Origin: an uncultured Bacteroidales bacterium
GTDB lineage: Bacteria; Bacteroidota; Bacteroidia; Bacteroidales; Muribaculaceae
Assembly: GCA_902779125.1 (NCBI GenBank)
Contig: CACZAC010000005.1
Span: forward strand, 1 to 64,000
Direction: 5' to 3'
Length of the DNA stretch: 64,000 bases
In this document: positions 49,310-58,989 of the stretch, in pieces
Numbering within the stretch: the first letter of the stretch is position 1
How the letters are laid out: every line of letters begins with the position of its first letter
The notes under the pieces: generated by a model
What the model was told of the DNA's origin: nothing
What the model saw: the letters and a program-made list of their open reading frames with translations, nothing else
Databases searched by the model: none
Position numbers and translations under genes: made by a program

Positions 49310-49394
49310 GCGAGCCGCAGGCTCGCAATACTCCAACTGGCTGCTTGTTGTAGCAGTCGCGGTTTGTCGGGGTATTGCGAGCCTGTGGCTCGTT
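49310..49394. repeat. REP-like palindromic element, 5' side of the RAYT gene
   Basis: GCGAGCC-GCA-GGCTCGC followed by AATAC at the left and GTATTGCGAGCC-TGT-GGCTCGTT at the right; the centre differs from the other copy. The ends match 48231-48320 closely, so the terminal hairpins are conserved and the core is not. Confidence 0.85.
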
Positions 49395-49405
49395 GTTAAG
49401 GGGGA

Positions 49406-50941
49406 TTACTTGGCGACTTTCTCGAGGCGCTTCATCATGACGAACATGAAGACGGCTGCGGCGAGGCAGACGGCGATGAACACGGTCCATACTACCCACA
49501 GGGGCAGGTCACCCCACAGGTAACCGCCGACGCTCACCAACTTGTTGCCGATGGCGGTGGCACCAAACCAGCCACCCATCATCAGGCCCTTGTACTTGGG
49601 AGGAGCCACCTTGCTGACAAACGAGATGCCCATGGGCGAGAGCAGCAGCTCACCGAAGGTCAGCACCAGGTAGGTCGAAATCAGCCAATAGGGGGATACC
49701 AACGGGCCGAGCTGGCCACTGTCGGCAAGTGCGGCCTGTTCGTTAGGCGTGAGCAGCCCTTGTGAAGCGAACAGCATGATGAAGAACGCTGCACCGGCCA
49801 CGAGCATACCGTAGGCAATCTTACGGGGAGCCGAGGGCTCTTTGCCCTTGTTGGCCAGATAGGTGAAGATGGCCATCGACACGGGTGTCAGGGCTACTAC
49901 ATAGAACGGGTTGAACTGCTGGAAAATCGGGGCCGAGATATCGACGGAGCCGGTGGCGCGGGTGAATTTGTAACCCAGCACGGCCAGGGCTGCCACGATG
50001 ATGGCGGCCGAGATGCCCTTACCCTTGCCCGTCTTGCTCTGGAAGAGCGAGAATCCGGCATAAACAATCAGGATGAGCATCACCAGGTTGATCACGTCGA
50101 ACGGCATGGTGTGCACGCCCGAAGCGCTCTTGGCAGTGAACTCGTCGGCAAAGTAGGTCAACGACAGACCGTTCTGGTGGAAGGCCATCCAGAAGAAGAT
50201 AACCACGGCGAACACGAGCAACAGGGCCACGATGCGCTGTTTGGTCTCTTCCTTGGTCAACTCGGGCTCGGCTGCGGCAGCAGCGGCTTTACCGCCCTTC
50301 TTGCCGGTGTCCTCGGTGTGGCGGAAGGTGCCACGGAAGGCATAATAAATGGCAATTGAGAGCACCAGTGACGCGCAAGCGACCATGAATGCAAAGTGAT
50401 AGGCCTCACCAGGAGCGGTGTAACCCAGATGCGTCTGGGCATACTCGGTGATCTTGACGGCAGCAGTCGGGGCGAACAGCGCACCGATGTTGATGGCCAT
50501 GTAGAACAACGAGAAACCGGCATCGCGCTGGTTTGCATAACGTGGGTCGTCATAGAGGTTACCTACCATCACCTGAAGGTTACCCTTGAACAGACCTGTA
50601 CCCAAACTGATGAGCAACAAGGCAGCCAGCATCGCAACAATACCTGCTGTGGCGCCGCCCAATGGGATGGACAGCAACAGATAGCCGATGAACATGATGA
50701 TGATACCGGTGGTCACCATTTTGCCAAAGCCGAACTTGTCGGCAAGATAGCCACCCAGAATCGGGAGGAAGTACACGAGCATGAGGAAATCTCCATAGAT
50801 TTCTCCGGCCCACTTGGGGTCAAAACCGAAGTTCGACCTCAGGAACAGGGCGAACACGGCAATCATCGTGTAGTAGCCAAAGCGCTCGCCAGTGTTGGCC
50901 AATGCCAACGCGAAAAGTCCTTTTGGTTGGTTTTCAAACAT
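49406..50941 (-). CDS. peptide MFS transporter (POT family)
   Basis: Proton-coupled di/tripeptide transporter of the POT/PTR family, 511 residues, 14-helix type with an inserted helix pair and a charged linker (about residues 210-235). Motifs: ALANTGERFGYYTMIAVFALFL in helix 1 (ExxERFxYY-type proton site), LPILGGYLADKFGFGKMV, and GTGLFKGNLQVMVGNLYDD (the GKPNI... PTR2 region in Bacteroidetes form). The C-terminal half has FGELLLSPMGISFVSKVAPPKYKGLMMGGWF. It would supply peptides to enzymes such as PepT. The stop is 12 bases from the REP-like element. Confidence 0.95.
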   Translation of the reverse strand: MFENQPKGLFALALANTGERFGYYTMIAVFALFLRSNFGFDPKWAGEIYGDFLMLVYFLPILGGYLADKFGFGKMVTTGIIIMFIGYLLLSIPLGGATAGIVAMLAALLLISLGTGLFKGNLQVMVGNLYDDPRYANQRDAGFSLFYMAINIGALFAPTAAVKITEYAQTHLGYTAPGEAYHFAFMVACASLVLSIAIYYAFRGTFRHTEDTGKKGGKAAAAAAEPELTKEETKQRIVALLLVFAVVIFFWMAFHQNGLSLTYFADEFTAKSASGVHTMPFDVINLVMLILIVYAGFSLFQSKTGKGKGISAAIIVAALAVLGYKFTRATGSVDISAPIFQQFNPFYVVALTPVSMAIFTYLANKGKEPSAPRKIAYGMLVAGAAFFIMLFASQGLLTPNEQAALADSGQLGPLVSPYWLISTYLVLTFGELLLSPMGISFVSKVAPPKYKGLMMGGWFGATAIGNKLVSVGGYLWGDLPLWVVWTVFIAVCLAAAVFMFVMMKRLEKVAK

Positions 50942-50991
50942 AATTGTTAGCGTTTTGATTAATTAATATATTAATAATGTTGTTGTCGTTT

Positions 50992-51426
50992 TCAACAGCC
51001 GGAATGCTCGCGTGCCTGATAGGCGATGGCATAGGCGCGGATTTGCTTGATCATGGCCAGCAGGCCGTTGCTGCGCGTGGGCGACAGGTGCTCGCGCAGC
51101 CCGATGCGCTCGATGAAGTACAGGTCGGCATCAAGTACCTCCTGGGGAGTGGCGCCGTCGAGCACGCGCACGAGCATCGAGATGATGCCCTTGACGATGA
51201 TGGCGTCGCTGTCGGCCTGCAGGCGCATCTTGCCGTCGATGCAGTCGGCCTGCAGCCATACGCGGCTCTGGCAGCCGTCAATCAGGTTGTCGGCCGTCTT
51301 ATACTGTTCGTCCAGCGCTGGCATGGCATTGCCCATGTCGATGATGACGCTATAGCGGTCCATCCAGTCGTCCAGACCCTCAAATTCCTCAATGATTTCG
51401 TCTTGTCGTTGGTTTACTGTTGACAT
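50992..51426 (-). CDS. sufE: SufE family Fe-S assembly protein
   Basis: Sulfur-acceptor protein of 144 residues that takes persulfide sulfur from the cysteine desulfurase SufS for iron-sulfur cluster assembly. The acceptor Cys is C52 in LIDGCQSRVWLQA, with RQDEIIEEFEGLDDWMDRYSVII as the N-terminal helix and SDAIIVKGIISMLVRVLDG as the core strand-helix. Full length and soluble. A -7-like TAATTTTG (51456-51463) lies 30 nt upstream. Other suf genes are not in the window. The peptide transporter follows after 50 bases. Confidence 0.95.
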   Translation of the reverse strand: MSTVNQRQDEIIEEFEGLDDWMDRYSVIIDMGNAMPALDEQYKTADNLIDGCQSRVWLQADCIDGKMRLQADSDAIIVKGIISMLVRVLDGATPQEVLDADLYFIERIGLREHLSPTRSNGLLAMIKQIRAYAIAYQAREHSGC

Positions 51427-51517
51427 TAAAAAGTTGACGTTTTGGTTTTAACCTTCAAAATTAGACTTTTTTTTTGAGATATGGCCAATTTGGGCGGTAA
51501 AAAAGCTCAAACCAGCC

Positions 51518-51563
51518 AAAAAATAATAAAACAAGTCCCGCAAGCATCTTGCTGCGGGACTTG
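51518..51563 (-). terminator. rho-independent terminator of the PpiD-like gene
   Basis: Stem CAAGTCCCGCAAGC / GCTGCGGGACTTG (one bulged A, 5-nt loop), followed on the minus strand by a T-rich tract (TTTTATTATTTTTT). It lies 35 bases after the stop at 51598. Confidence 0.88.
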
Positions 51564-51597
51564 GTATGATTGCCTTAGAAAGGCGTGTCGGTGTTCA

Positions 51598-53646
51598 TCA
51601 GAAGAACTTGATGATGTTCTTCTTCACCTTGGTGGAACCAGCCAGAAGCTTGTTGATGAAGGTGGGGTTACCCATAACCTGCACACCACGACGCTGAGCG
51701 TAGGTACGCTCGAGTTCTTCCTTAGTGGGCTGGCGCTCGGCCTTCTCCTGCTTAACCACCTTGTAAACATAGACTGCATCCTCACCCTTGAAGGGGCCTT
51801 GCATGACACCAGGCTTGGCGGCACTGATGCGACCCACAATCATGGGCTCAATCTTGGGATCACCGTTGAAGAATACCACGTTGGCGGTATCAACTTTGTT
51901 GCCCATCATCATAGCGTAGGATTCCACATCCTTAGCCTTGCCCTGATACTGCTTCATCAGGTCGTCACCCTTCTTGCTGTTGCGGATGCGCTTGGTGAGC
52001 ATTTCCTTACCCTGGGGGAAGTTGTAGGGCAGATACTCCTGGTCGTAGATGTCGTCGATAGCGGCGGCGATGAGTACGTCATTGTTGTCGCTGAAGATAG
52101 GTGACACATCACCCTTCTTGTTATCGAACGCCCACTTAATGACTTTGCGGGTATCCTTCATTTGGCCAATTTGTGCTGAGCTGGGGCTGATGAGCATCTC
52201 GGTGGCGTTGTAACCAGCCTTGGCTGCGTTCTCCTCAAAGGCCTTGATGGTCTTGTTCTTGTTCAGGAAGTCCTGGAACTTGTCGCGCAACTCCTCGCTG
52301 GTCTTGGTGCTGGCATATGCATCGTAGGTAACGGTAGCCAGGGTATAGAACATCTTCGGAGCCTTCTTTTCGTTCACCTTCATCAGCACGGCACCCTCAT
52401 TGTTACGGTTGAACACAATGTATTCGTTGCCGGCATTGACAATCTTAGCCTTCAGGGTATCGTGAGCGTTGTAAGCACGCTGCCATTCGTTGAGCTTGCC
52501 TTCTACCTTCTGGGGATAAGCCTTTTTCAGTTCATCAAGGGTCTTGCCAGCGTTGAGCTGTTGGAGAACGGCATTCTGTGTCTTGGTGTCGCCCTGGATG
52601 GTGACATAGGACAGTTGTACAGAGTCAATGCTTAACTGCTTGTTAATCAGCTTATACATCACGTGGTGGTTGTTGATGGCACTGTCACGACGGGTGGCAC
52701 CCACCTCGGCGCTAGTGAAGAAGTCACGCACCTTGGCAGGCAGATCCTTCTGGATGACCTTGGCAGTGTCAATCTGTACGGTACCCAGCAGGCGAACCGA
52801 ATCAACGCCACGACCCTTCTGCAGGGCGATGTAAGCAGCGTCAGCAATCTTCTGGGCAGCAGCGATATCTTCCACGCTGGGAACGATATTGACGGCGATG
52901 TAGTGGATGTTGCGGAACTCCTCATCTTTCTTGAAGACGGGTTTCATCTTCTCCCATTCAGCCTGCAGCTCAGCATCGCTCACGGGATACTTATCATCGG
53001 GAATGCTGGAGTATTCCTTCTTGGCAAACGTCACTACGTTGGTGATGGACTGCTCCTCAGCGAGCTGGGCGAGATCCAGGTCGTTGGCAGGGAAGCAACC
53101 GCCAATCAGGTACTGCAGCTTGGCGAAACGGTATTGTTTATAGATGTCTTCGGTGAGCTTCTGCCACTCCATCTTGAGCTCAGCAATCTGGGACTCCTGA
53201 ACGCCCTGTTTGCCGGGGTTAGTGATGAATTCATAGAGTTCGAGGGGAGACTTGGCACCTACCTGCTCGGCAAATTGAACGGCAGCGGGAGCTGCGTTCT
53301 TACCGGTCATCAGTTGGGTGATTTCATCGCTGTGAACCTCGATGCCCACCTTCTCATACTCTTGGTTAAGAAGTTCCTCATGAATCATCTCATCCAGAAC
53401 TTGCTGGCGGCGTACTTCGGGGTCGGTCTGCTGAGCATTGTTCTGATCAGCATTTGCTTCCATTTCCATACGCTTCTGGAAAGAGTGAATTTCAATTTTC
53501 TCATTGCCGACTTTTGCGACAGTAGTACTTGACCCTAACAGGCCGAGAGCGCGAACACCTTCCTCAATAATGAATGCGAGCAAGGCGGCGCCGATTACGA
53601 GGGCAAGGACTTTCTTCCTTTGCCTAATTTTCTCTAATGTAGCCAT
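51598..53646 (-). CDS. PpiD/SurA-like periplasmic chaperone with PPIC domain
   Basis: Membrane-anchored periplasmic peptidyl-prolyl isomerase/chaperone, 682 residues. One N-terminal helix (about 14-32, VLALVIGAALLAFIIEEGV) anchors it. The SurA_N-type chaperone region follows (VGNEKIEIHSFQKRMEMEAN, RRQQVLDEMIHEELLNQEYEKVGIEV). A parvulin (PPIC) region is in the middle, and a second diverged one follows (about 340-460, with GKTLDELKKAYPQ). C-terminal helices are charged. It helps fold outer-membrane proteins. Its promoter (53708-53737) is back to back with the TPR gene. Confidence 0.92.
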   Translation of the reverse strand: MATLEKIRQRKKVLALVIGAALLAFIIEEGVRALGLLGSSTTVAKVGNEKIEIHSFQKRMEMEANADQNNAQQTDPEVRRQQVLDEMIHEELLNQEYEKVGIEVHSDEITQLMTGKNAAPAAVQFAEQVGAKSPLELYEFITNPGKQGVQESQIAELKMEWQKLTEDIYKQYRFAKLQYLIGGCFPANDLDLAQLAEEQSITNVVTFAKKEYSSIPDDKYPVSDAELQAEWEKMKPVFKKDEEFRNIHYIAVNIVPSVEDIAAAQKIADAAYIALQKGRGVDSVRLLGTVQIDTAKVIQKDLPAKVRDFFTSAEVGATRRDSAINNHHVMYKLINKQLSIDSVQLSYVTIQGDTKTQNAVLQQLNAGKTLDELKKAYPQKVEGKLNEWQRAYNAHDTLKAKIVNAGNEYIVFNRNNEGAVLMKVNEKKAPKMFYTLATVTYDAYASTKTSEELRDKFQDFLNKNKTIKAFEENAAKAGYNATEMLISPSSAQIGQMKDTRKVIKWAFDNKKGDVSPIFSDNNDVLIAAAIDDIYDQEYLPYNFPQGKEMLTKRIRNSKKGDDLMKQYQGKAKDVESYAMMMGNKVDTANVVFFNGDPKIEPMIVGRISAAKPGVMQGPFKGEDAVYVYKVVKQEKAERQPTKEELERTYAQRRGVQVMGNPTFINKLLAGSTKVKKNIIKFF

Positions 53647-53707
53647 TTACAGTTGTTTATATTAAGTTATTTCATTCATTTTTAGGGCTTCTCGCCAAAA
53701 AACCACG

Positions 53708-53737
53708 CAAAGGTAGTTATTTTTTGCATTATACCAA
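53708..53737 (-). promoter_or_regulatory. predicted promoter of the PpiD-like gene
   Basis: TTG (53735-53737), 19 nt, TACCTTTG (53708-53715) on the minus strand. The divergent plus-strand gene has TACATTTG at 53872-53879. Nothing else is evident in 53738-53871. Confidence 0.75.
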
Positions 53738-53960
53738 AAAACAAATCGTTTTTTCTTGTTTTTTCTTCATTGTGGGCTCCTGGGACAGCGTTTTGGGCAC
53801 TGTGCAACATTTATCTTGCTTTTTTAGGATTATTTTAGATGTCGAGTGGCTGTTATTTGGCAATTTATCGCTACATTTGCAGTTAATATTAATGTGAACG
53901 GTGCGCCATGCCTCGACGGTGTGGCGTGAAGAGCGTGCAATCAACAAGAAATACAACAAT

Positions 53961-56900
53961 ATGAAAACAATCAAGAAAGTCCTATTGTCAGCGCTGGTAG
54001 TGGCTCCCGCTATCGCCGTGGGCCAGCCTGCCATCATGTCCAGCGATGCTGCTGGCTATCTCGAGCGTGGACGACAGATGTATGAATCGCACAACTATGT
54101 GGGCGCCATCGACCAGCTGGAGCACATGAAACAGCTGCCCAGCACCCCATCCATGCGTGAACAGGCCGACTACTACATCGCGCTGAGCAAGTTTGAGCGT
54201 GGCGAGGAATCGAGCCTTGGCGCACTGCTGCAGTTCTATAACCAGTACCCTGCGTCACCGCTTGGCATGCAGGCTCTGCTCAAGGCGGGTAACTATTTCT
54301 TCTATCGCGGACAGTGGGAGAGCGCCCTGAATGCCTACTCCCTGGTGCGTAACCGTTCCCTCGACCTGGACAGCGACGAGGACCTGGAGTATCGCCGTGC
54401 TTACTGTAACCTGCGCTTGGGTAACTATCGTGAAGCCGAGCGTCAGTATTACGAGTTGGAGCATACCGCCCGATATGGAGGTGCCAGCGAGTTCTACAAG
54501 GCTTATCTGGATTATGCCCAGGGTAACTATGACGAGGCCCAGGCCAAGTTCAGCCGTCTGCCTCAGGACAGCGAGTTAGGTTTCCAGTCCCAGTATTACC
54601 TCACTCAGATAGATTATAACAAGAAGCGTTACCGTGATGTCATTGAGAAGGGTAAATCCCTGCTCGCCCAGCATCAGAACGACTATTTTGATGCTGAGCT
54701 CAACCGCCTTGTGGGCGAGAGCTACTACCATCAGAACAATGACGTGGAGGCCCGCACCTACCTGCGCCGCTACATGGACAATCCCGAGGGCGAGCCTTAC
54801 CGCACGGCAGCCTATACAATGGGCGTGCTCGACTATCGTGACGGGAACTATCAGGCTGTGGTCAACGACATGCTCTATGTGCTCGAGGGTAGCGATGCCC
54901 TTTCCCAGAGCGCTTATCTCTATATGGGACAGGCCAAGCGCCAGTTGGGTGACCTGAATGGAGCTAACATGGCTTTCCAGCAGGCGGCGATGATGGACTG
55001 TGACCGCAATGTCAAAGAAACGGCCTACTATAACTATGCCGTGGGTCTGAGCAAGGGCGCACGCACACCGTTCGACAAGAGCATCGACCTGTTTGAGGAC
55101 TTCCTCAACGAGTATCCAAACTCCCGCTATAAAGATAATGTGGAAGGCTATCTGGTGGATGCCTATATGGGAACTACCGATTACCAGAGGGCGCTCACCA
55201 GCATCAACCGTATCAAGAAGCCGGGCGCCAAGGTGCTTGCTGCCAAGCAGAACGTGCTGTACAATCTTGGTGTCCAGGCATTGGCCGCCAATCGCACTCA
55301 GGATGCCGCCAACTACTTCAAGCAGGCCATTGACGTGGGCAATTATGACAAGACCGCCCTTAATGAGAGCCGCCTGTGGCTTGCCGAGACGCAGTACCGT
55401 ACGGGCAACTACAAGGAGGCTGCCAAGCAGCAGCAGGAGTATGTGAAATCAGTTAACAAGGGCGATGAGAACTACGGCTTGGCGCAGTACAATCTGGGCT
55501 ATAGCCTGTTGAACCAGAACCGCTATTCCGAGGCCAAGACCGCCTTCCAGAATGCCATCAACAGTAAACAGCTGACCAATGACTTGGCTGCAAGCGCTTA
55601 TCAGGGCATCGGTCAGGCGCAGTACTACTTGAAGGACTTCAGCGGCGCACAGGCTTCTTATGACCAGGCATTAAAGCTCGACAAGAACACGAGCGGTGAC
55701 TACTCGATGTACCAGAAGGGCATCATGATGGGGCTGGGCCACCAGTATGCCGACGAAATCGCCCAGATGGATGCGCTCATCAAGGCTTATCCCAAGAGTG
55801 ACCTTGCTCCACAGGCTATGCTCGAGAAGGGTAATGCTCAGGCATTGCTCGGCAAGAACGGTGATGCACTGGATACTTATTCCACGTTGTTAAAGAACTA
55901 TCCCAAGAGTGCTGAAGCCCGCAAGGGTCTCCTGCAGACCGCATTGGTCAATAAGAGCATGGACAAGGAGGATGCCGCTATCGAGGCCTATAAGAAGGTC
56001 ATTCGCCAGTATCCCACCAGTGACGAGGCCCAGGCGGCTGCCGAGGACTTGAAAGTCATCTATGCCGACCGTGGTCAGTTGGCTGAGTTCGGCAAGTTCC
56101 TGAACAGCGTGCCCAATGCGCCCAAGATTGACGTGAACGAGGTGGAGAGACTCACCTTTGAGGCCGCCGAGAAAGCCGCCATCGACACGCGTCCCAGCAT
56201 CGACAAGATGCAGCAGTATCTCAAGGATTATCCTGATGGCGCCTATACCGCCAAGGCTAAATACTACATTGCCCGCTATCACTACGGAAAAGGCAATTAC
56301 AATGACGCGATGGCCGCTATCGACGAGGCTTTGAAGGGCGGTGGAGATGCTTCTTATGCCCAAGATGCTCTCGCCATGCGCAGCGACATCCTGGCTCGTC
56401 AGGGCAAGTATGATGAAGCCCTGCGCAGCTATAAGGAACTCGCCGAACGTGCTTCCAGTGACGACAATCGCACGCTGGCACAATTGGGCGCCCTGCGTGT
56501 TGCCAAGCAGATGGGCAACTGGAACGAGGTGAAGAATATCGCCGGTGCGCTGCTTGATCGCGGCGGTCTCACCGTCAACGAGGAGAAAGAAGTCATGCTC
56601 GACCAGGGTCTTTCGCTGGCTCAGGTGGGCAATACCAAGGACGCCGAGACAGTCTTCAGGAAACTGGCCAAGGATCCCAACCACGAGTGCGGTGCCCAGG
56701 CTTCCTATGAGTTGTCGCGCATGCAGTATGAGATGGGCAACTACAAGGGCGCCGAGCAGACGGTCAACGCGCTTATCGATGCCGGCACAAACCACAACTA
56801 TTGGCTGGCCAAGAGTTTCATCACCCTCGCCGATGTCTATTACAAGCAGGGTAATGTGGCTCAGGCACGCGAATACCTGCAGAGCGTTAAGAACAACTAC

Positions 56901-57041
56901 CCAGGCAAGGAGAAAGACATCTTTAACGAGGTGGAAAGCCGTCTGAACAAGTGGAAAGGCAGCAATGCCTCGTCAACGACCAACTCCAGCACCGACAACG
57001 GCAAGAAAAAGGGTGCAAAGAGTACCAAAAGCAAGAATTAA
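53961..57041 (+). CDS. exported TPR-repeat protein
   Basis: Protein of 1026 residues, starting at the ATG at 53961 with a signal peptide (1-22, ending AIAVGQP). It is built almost wholly of tetratricopeptide-type helix pairs, for example GAIDQLEHMKQLPSTPSMRE, GNYREAERQYYELEHTARYG, GNYKEAAKQQQEYVKSVNKG and GKYDEALRSYKELAERASSD, with about 20 repeats. The C-terminus is low-complexity Ser/Asn/Lys (NASSTTNSSTDNGKKKG). It is a periplasmic scaffold. The gene for an outer-membrane barrel follows 24 bases later, so the two are probably one unit, perhaps a membrane-linked complex. Partner and substrate unknown. Confidence 0.9.
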   Translation: MKTIKKVLLSALVVAPAIAVGQPAIMSSDAAGYLERGRQMYESHNYVGAIDQLEHMKQLPSTPSMREQADYYIALSKFERGEESSLGALLQFYNQYPASPLGMQALLKAGNYFFYRGQWESALNAYSLVRNRSLDLDSDEDLEYRRAYCNLRLGNYREAERQYYELEHTARYGGASEFYKAYLDYAQGNYDEAQAKFSRLPQDSELGFQSQYYLTQIDYNKKRYRDVIEKGKSLLAQHQNDYFDAELNRLVGESYYHQNNDVEARTYLRRYMDNPEGEPYRTAAYTMGVLDYRDGNYQAVVNDMLYVLEGSDALSQSAYLYMGQAKRQLGDLNGANMAFQQAAMMDCDRNVKETAYYNYAVGLSKGARTPFDKSIDLFEDFLNEYPNSRYKDNVEGYLVDAYMGTTDYQRALTSINRIKKPGAKVLAAKQNVLYNLGVQALAANRTQDAANYFKQAIDVGNYDKTALNESRLWLAETQYRTGNYKEAAKQQQEYVKSVNKGDENYGLAQYNLGYSLLNQNRYSEAKTAFQNAINSKQLTNDLAASAYQGIGQAQYYLKDFSGAQASYDQALKLDKNTSGDYSMYQKGIMMGLGHQYADEIAQMDALIKAYPKSDLAPQAMLEKGNAQALLGKNGDALDTYSTLLKNYPKSAEARKGLLQTALVNKSMDKEDAAIEAYKKVIRQYPTSDEAQAAAEDLKVIYADRGQLAEFGKFLNSVPNAPKIDVNEVERLTFEAAEKAAIDTRPSIDKMQQYLKDYPDGAYTAKAKYYIARYHYGKGNYNDAMAAIDEALKGGGDASYAQDALAMRSDILARQGKYDEALRSYKELAERASSDDNRTLAQLGALRVAKQMGNWNEVKNIAGALLDRGGLTVNEEKEVMLDQGLSLAQVGNTKDAETVFRKLAKDPNHECGAQASYELSRMQYEMGNYKGAEQTVNALIDAGTNHNYWLAKSFITLADVYYKQGNVAQAREYLQSVKNNYPGKEKDIFNEVESRLNKWKGSNASSTTNSSTDNGKKKGAKSTKSKN

Positions 57042-57065
57042 CCCGTCAAGCATCATACATTTATT

Positions 57066-58910
57066 ATGAAGATGAGAAAGATATATATCGCCATGTTGAT
57101 GGCGGCCTTTGCCCTCAACGGGGCTTACGCCCAGGATAACAAGAACCTGAGCAAGGAAATCACACTCGAAAAGGATGTAGCGCCACTCGAGAAGAAGGCG
57201 GTCAAGAAAAATGAACTTCCCAAGGTGAAAAAGCCTACAGTGACGGGAAAGAAGACCCAGCTGGGTTACAGTGACCTGACCTCTCCCATCGAGGTGCCGA
57301 CCAGTATCCCCACGCTGCTGCCCTACGGCTATCGCACGGCCCATAATTTCAGTGACAAGCGTGGCTATCTCGACGTGGGCGGCGGTACGCAAGGCAACTT
57401 CCGTGTGGACTTCGGCTACCGTCTCATCAATGAGGAACGCGAGAAATTGGGTCTGTGGCTCAACCACAACAGCACGTGGAATAGCAAGAACCCCACCAAG
57501 ATGATTACCCTTGACGAGAACCGCAATAGGCAGAAGTACAACGACAACGTCTTCGCCGTGGATTACAGCAGGGACTTGGGCAAAGGCACCTTCATGTTGG
57601 GCACCAAGGCCCATGTGGATATCTACAACTTGTATGGTGGCTGGAACAAATTTGAAGTCTCCCAAAACACAGCAGGAGTCCTTCCCGGTGAAATGTCAAT
57701 CATGACCCCCGCCTATGATTGGAGTTCCGAGAAGCAGACCTTCTTTGACTTCAACCTGAATGCGGGCTGGAAGAGCCAGTTCATGTTGCGTGACAATCCG
57801 CTGAAATATAATGTCGGTTTGCAGTACGGCCATGCGGCCTACGACAAGTCGTTCAATACCCTGTATAAACATGGTGCCCATGACAATTGGGGCATCTTGA
57901 CACTGGGTGGCTCCTATGAACTCACCGAGTTGACCACTGCCGCCTTAAACATCCGAGGCGAGTACCTGCGCCGTGGCACCAAGGCCAAATCAGGCAGCGA
58001 CCTTGACCTGTTCGACGAGGTCGGCATGATTACCCTCTCACCCACCTATACCATCCGTGGCGACATGTTCAAGCTGCAACTGGGACTGAATGCACACATC
58101 AGTTTCAGCGACGGTGCGGCGTTCCGCCTTTCGCCTAACGTGCGTGCCAACCTGTCGTTGGTTGACGGTTTCTCGGTATTTGCCAACGTCCTCGGCGGCA
58201 AGAACTTGGGTTACCGTGTCCCCACCCATTTCTACAACTACCGCTACGACCTGCCTTTGCTCATGTACGGTAGCATCTACACACCGCTCGAAGCCGAGGG
58301 CGGTATCAAGGTGGGACCTTTCCAGGGACTGAGTGCCAAGGTGTCGCTGGGCTATGCTATTGTCAAGAAGCAGCCGAGTATCCTCTACCGCACCGATTAT
58401 CCAAGTCAGGCCCTGATGCTCGGCATGATGTCCACCTATATGGTGCTGGATAGTCGCGGCTACTACTTGAATGCCGAGGTCAATTACAAGTACCGTTCAC
58501 TCATCGAGGCATCAGCATCCGTCAAGTATGCGCCTCACGACAACGAACTGTTTGAAGCCGACAATCACTACAACGGCTACAAACTGGGTGTTGACCGCGC
58601 TTCCACGGTTGCCAACATTGACCTCAAGGTGACCCCATGGCGTCCTTTGACAATCAATGCAGGCCTGGAATACCGTGGCGGCCGCATGGCACTGTTCGGC
58701 GACAAATGGGATGCCGACGGAGACCGTCTGTATGAGTTTGTCAAGATGAAAGATGCCGTCAACCTGAAGGCCGGGGCCAATTACCGCCTCAACAGCAGCG
58801 TCAACCTGTGGCTTCAGGCACACAACCTGTTGAACCGCCGTTATGACATCCTCTACGGCATGGGTGCCCAGCGCATCGGCTTCATGGTCGGCGCCGGCTT
58901 CACCTTCTGA
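57066..58910 (+). CDS. outer-membrane beta-barrel protein (TonB-receptor-like, no plug)
   Basis: Protein of 614 residues with a signal peptide (about 1-22, ending AYAQDN) and a Lys-rich mature N-terminus (LEKKAVKKNELPKVKKPTV). The rest is alternating amphipathic strands ending NLLNRRYDILYGMGAQRIG and GAGFTF, the closing strand of TonB-dependent receptor barrels. No plug domain or TonB box is seen, so it is a barrel-only relative. It follows the TPR gene closely. The start is the ATG at 57066 or 57072. A strong terminator follows (58933-58975). Cargo unknown. Confidence 0.85.
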   Translation: MKMRKIYIAMLMAAFALNGAYAQDNKNLSKEITLEKDVAPLEKKAVKKNELPKVKKPTVTGKKTQLGYSDLTSPIEVPTSIPTLLPYGYRTAHNFSDKRGYLDVGGGTQGNFRVDFGYRLINEEREKLGLWLNHNSTWNSKNPTKMITLDENRNRQKYNDNVFAVDYSRDLGKGTFMLGTKAHVDIYNLYGGWNKFEVSQNTAGVLPGEMSIMTPAYDWSSEKQTFFDFNLNAGWKSQFMLRDNPLKYNVGLQYGHAAYDKSFNTLYKHGAHDNWGILTLGGSYELTELTTAALNIRGEYLRRGTKAKSGSDLDLFDEVGMITLSPTYTIRGDMFKLQLGLNAHISFSDGAAFRLSPNVRANLSLVDGFSVFANVLGGKNLGYRVPTHFYNYRYDLPLLMYGSIYTPLEAEGGIKVGPFQGLSAKVSLGYAIVKKQPSILYRTDYPSQALMLGMMSTYMVLDSRGYYLNAEVNYKYRSLIEASASVKYAPHDNELFEADNHYNGYKLGVDRASTVANIDLKVTPWRPLTINAGLEYRGGRMALFGDKWDADGDRLYEFVKMKDAVNLKAGANYRLNSSVNLWLQAHNLLNRRYDILYGMGAQRIGFMVGAGFTF

Positions 58911-58932
58911 TTAATAACCACACAAGAAAAAT

Positions 58933-58975
58933 CAGCGTGGCATGAGGTTTGTTCCTCATGTCACGCTGTTTATTT
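58933..58975 (+). terminator. rho-independent terminator of the TPR-barrel unit
   Basis: 15-bp stem CAGCGTGGCATGAGG / CCTCATGTCACGCTG (one G-T pair, 6-nt loop), then TTTATTT. It lies 22 bases after the barrel stop and also separates the convergent PIG-L gene. Confidence 0.85.
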
Positions 58976-58989
58976 GGTATGGAAATCTG

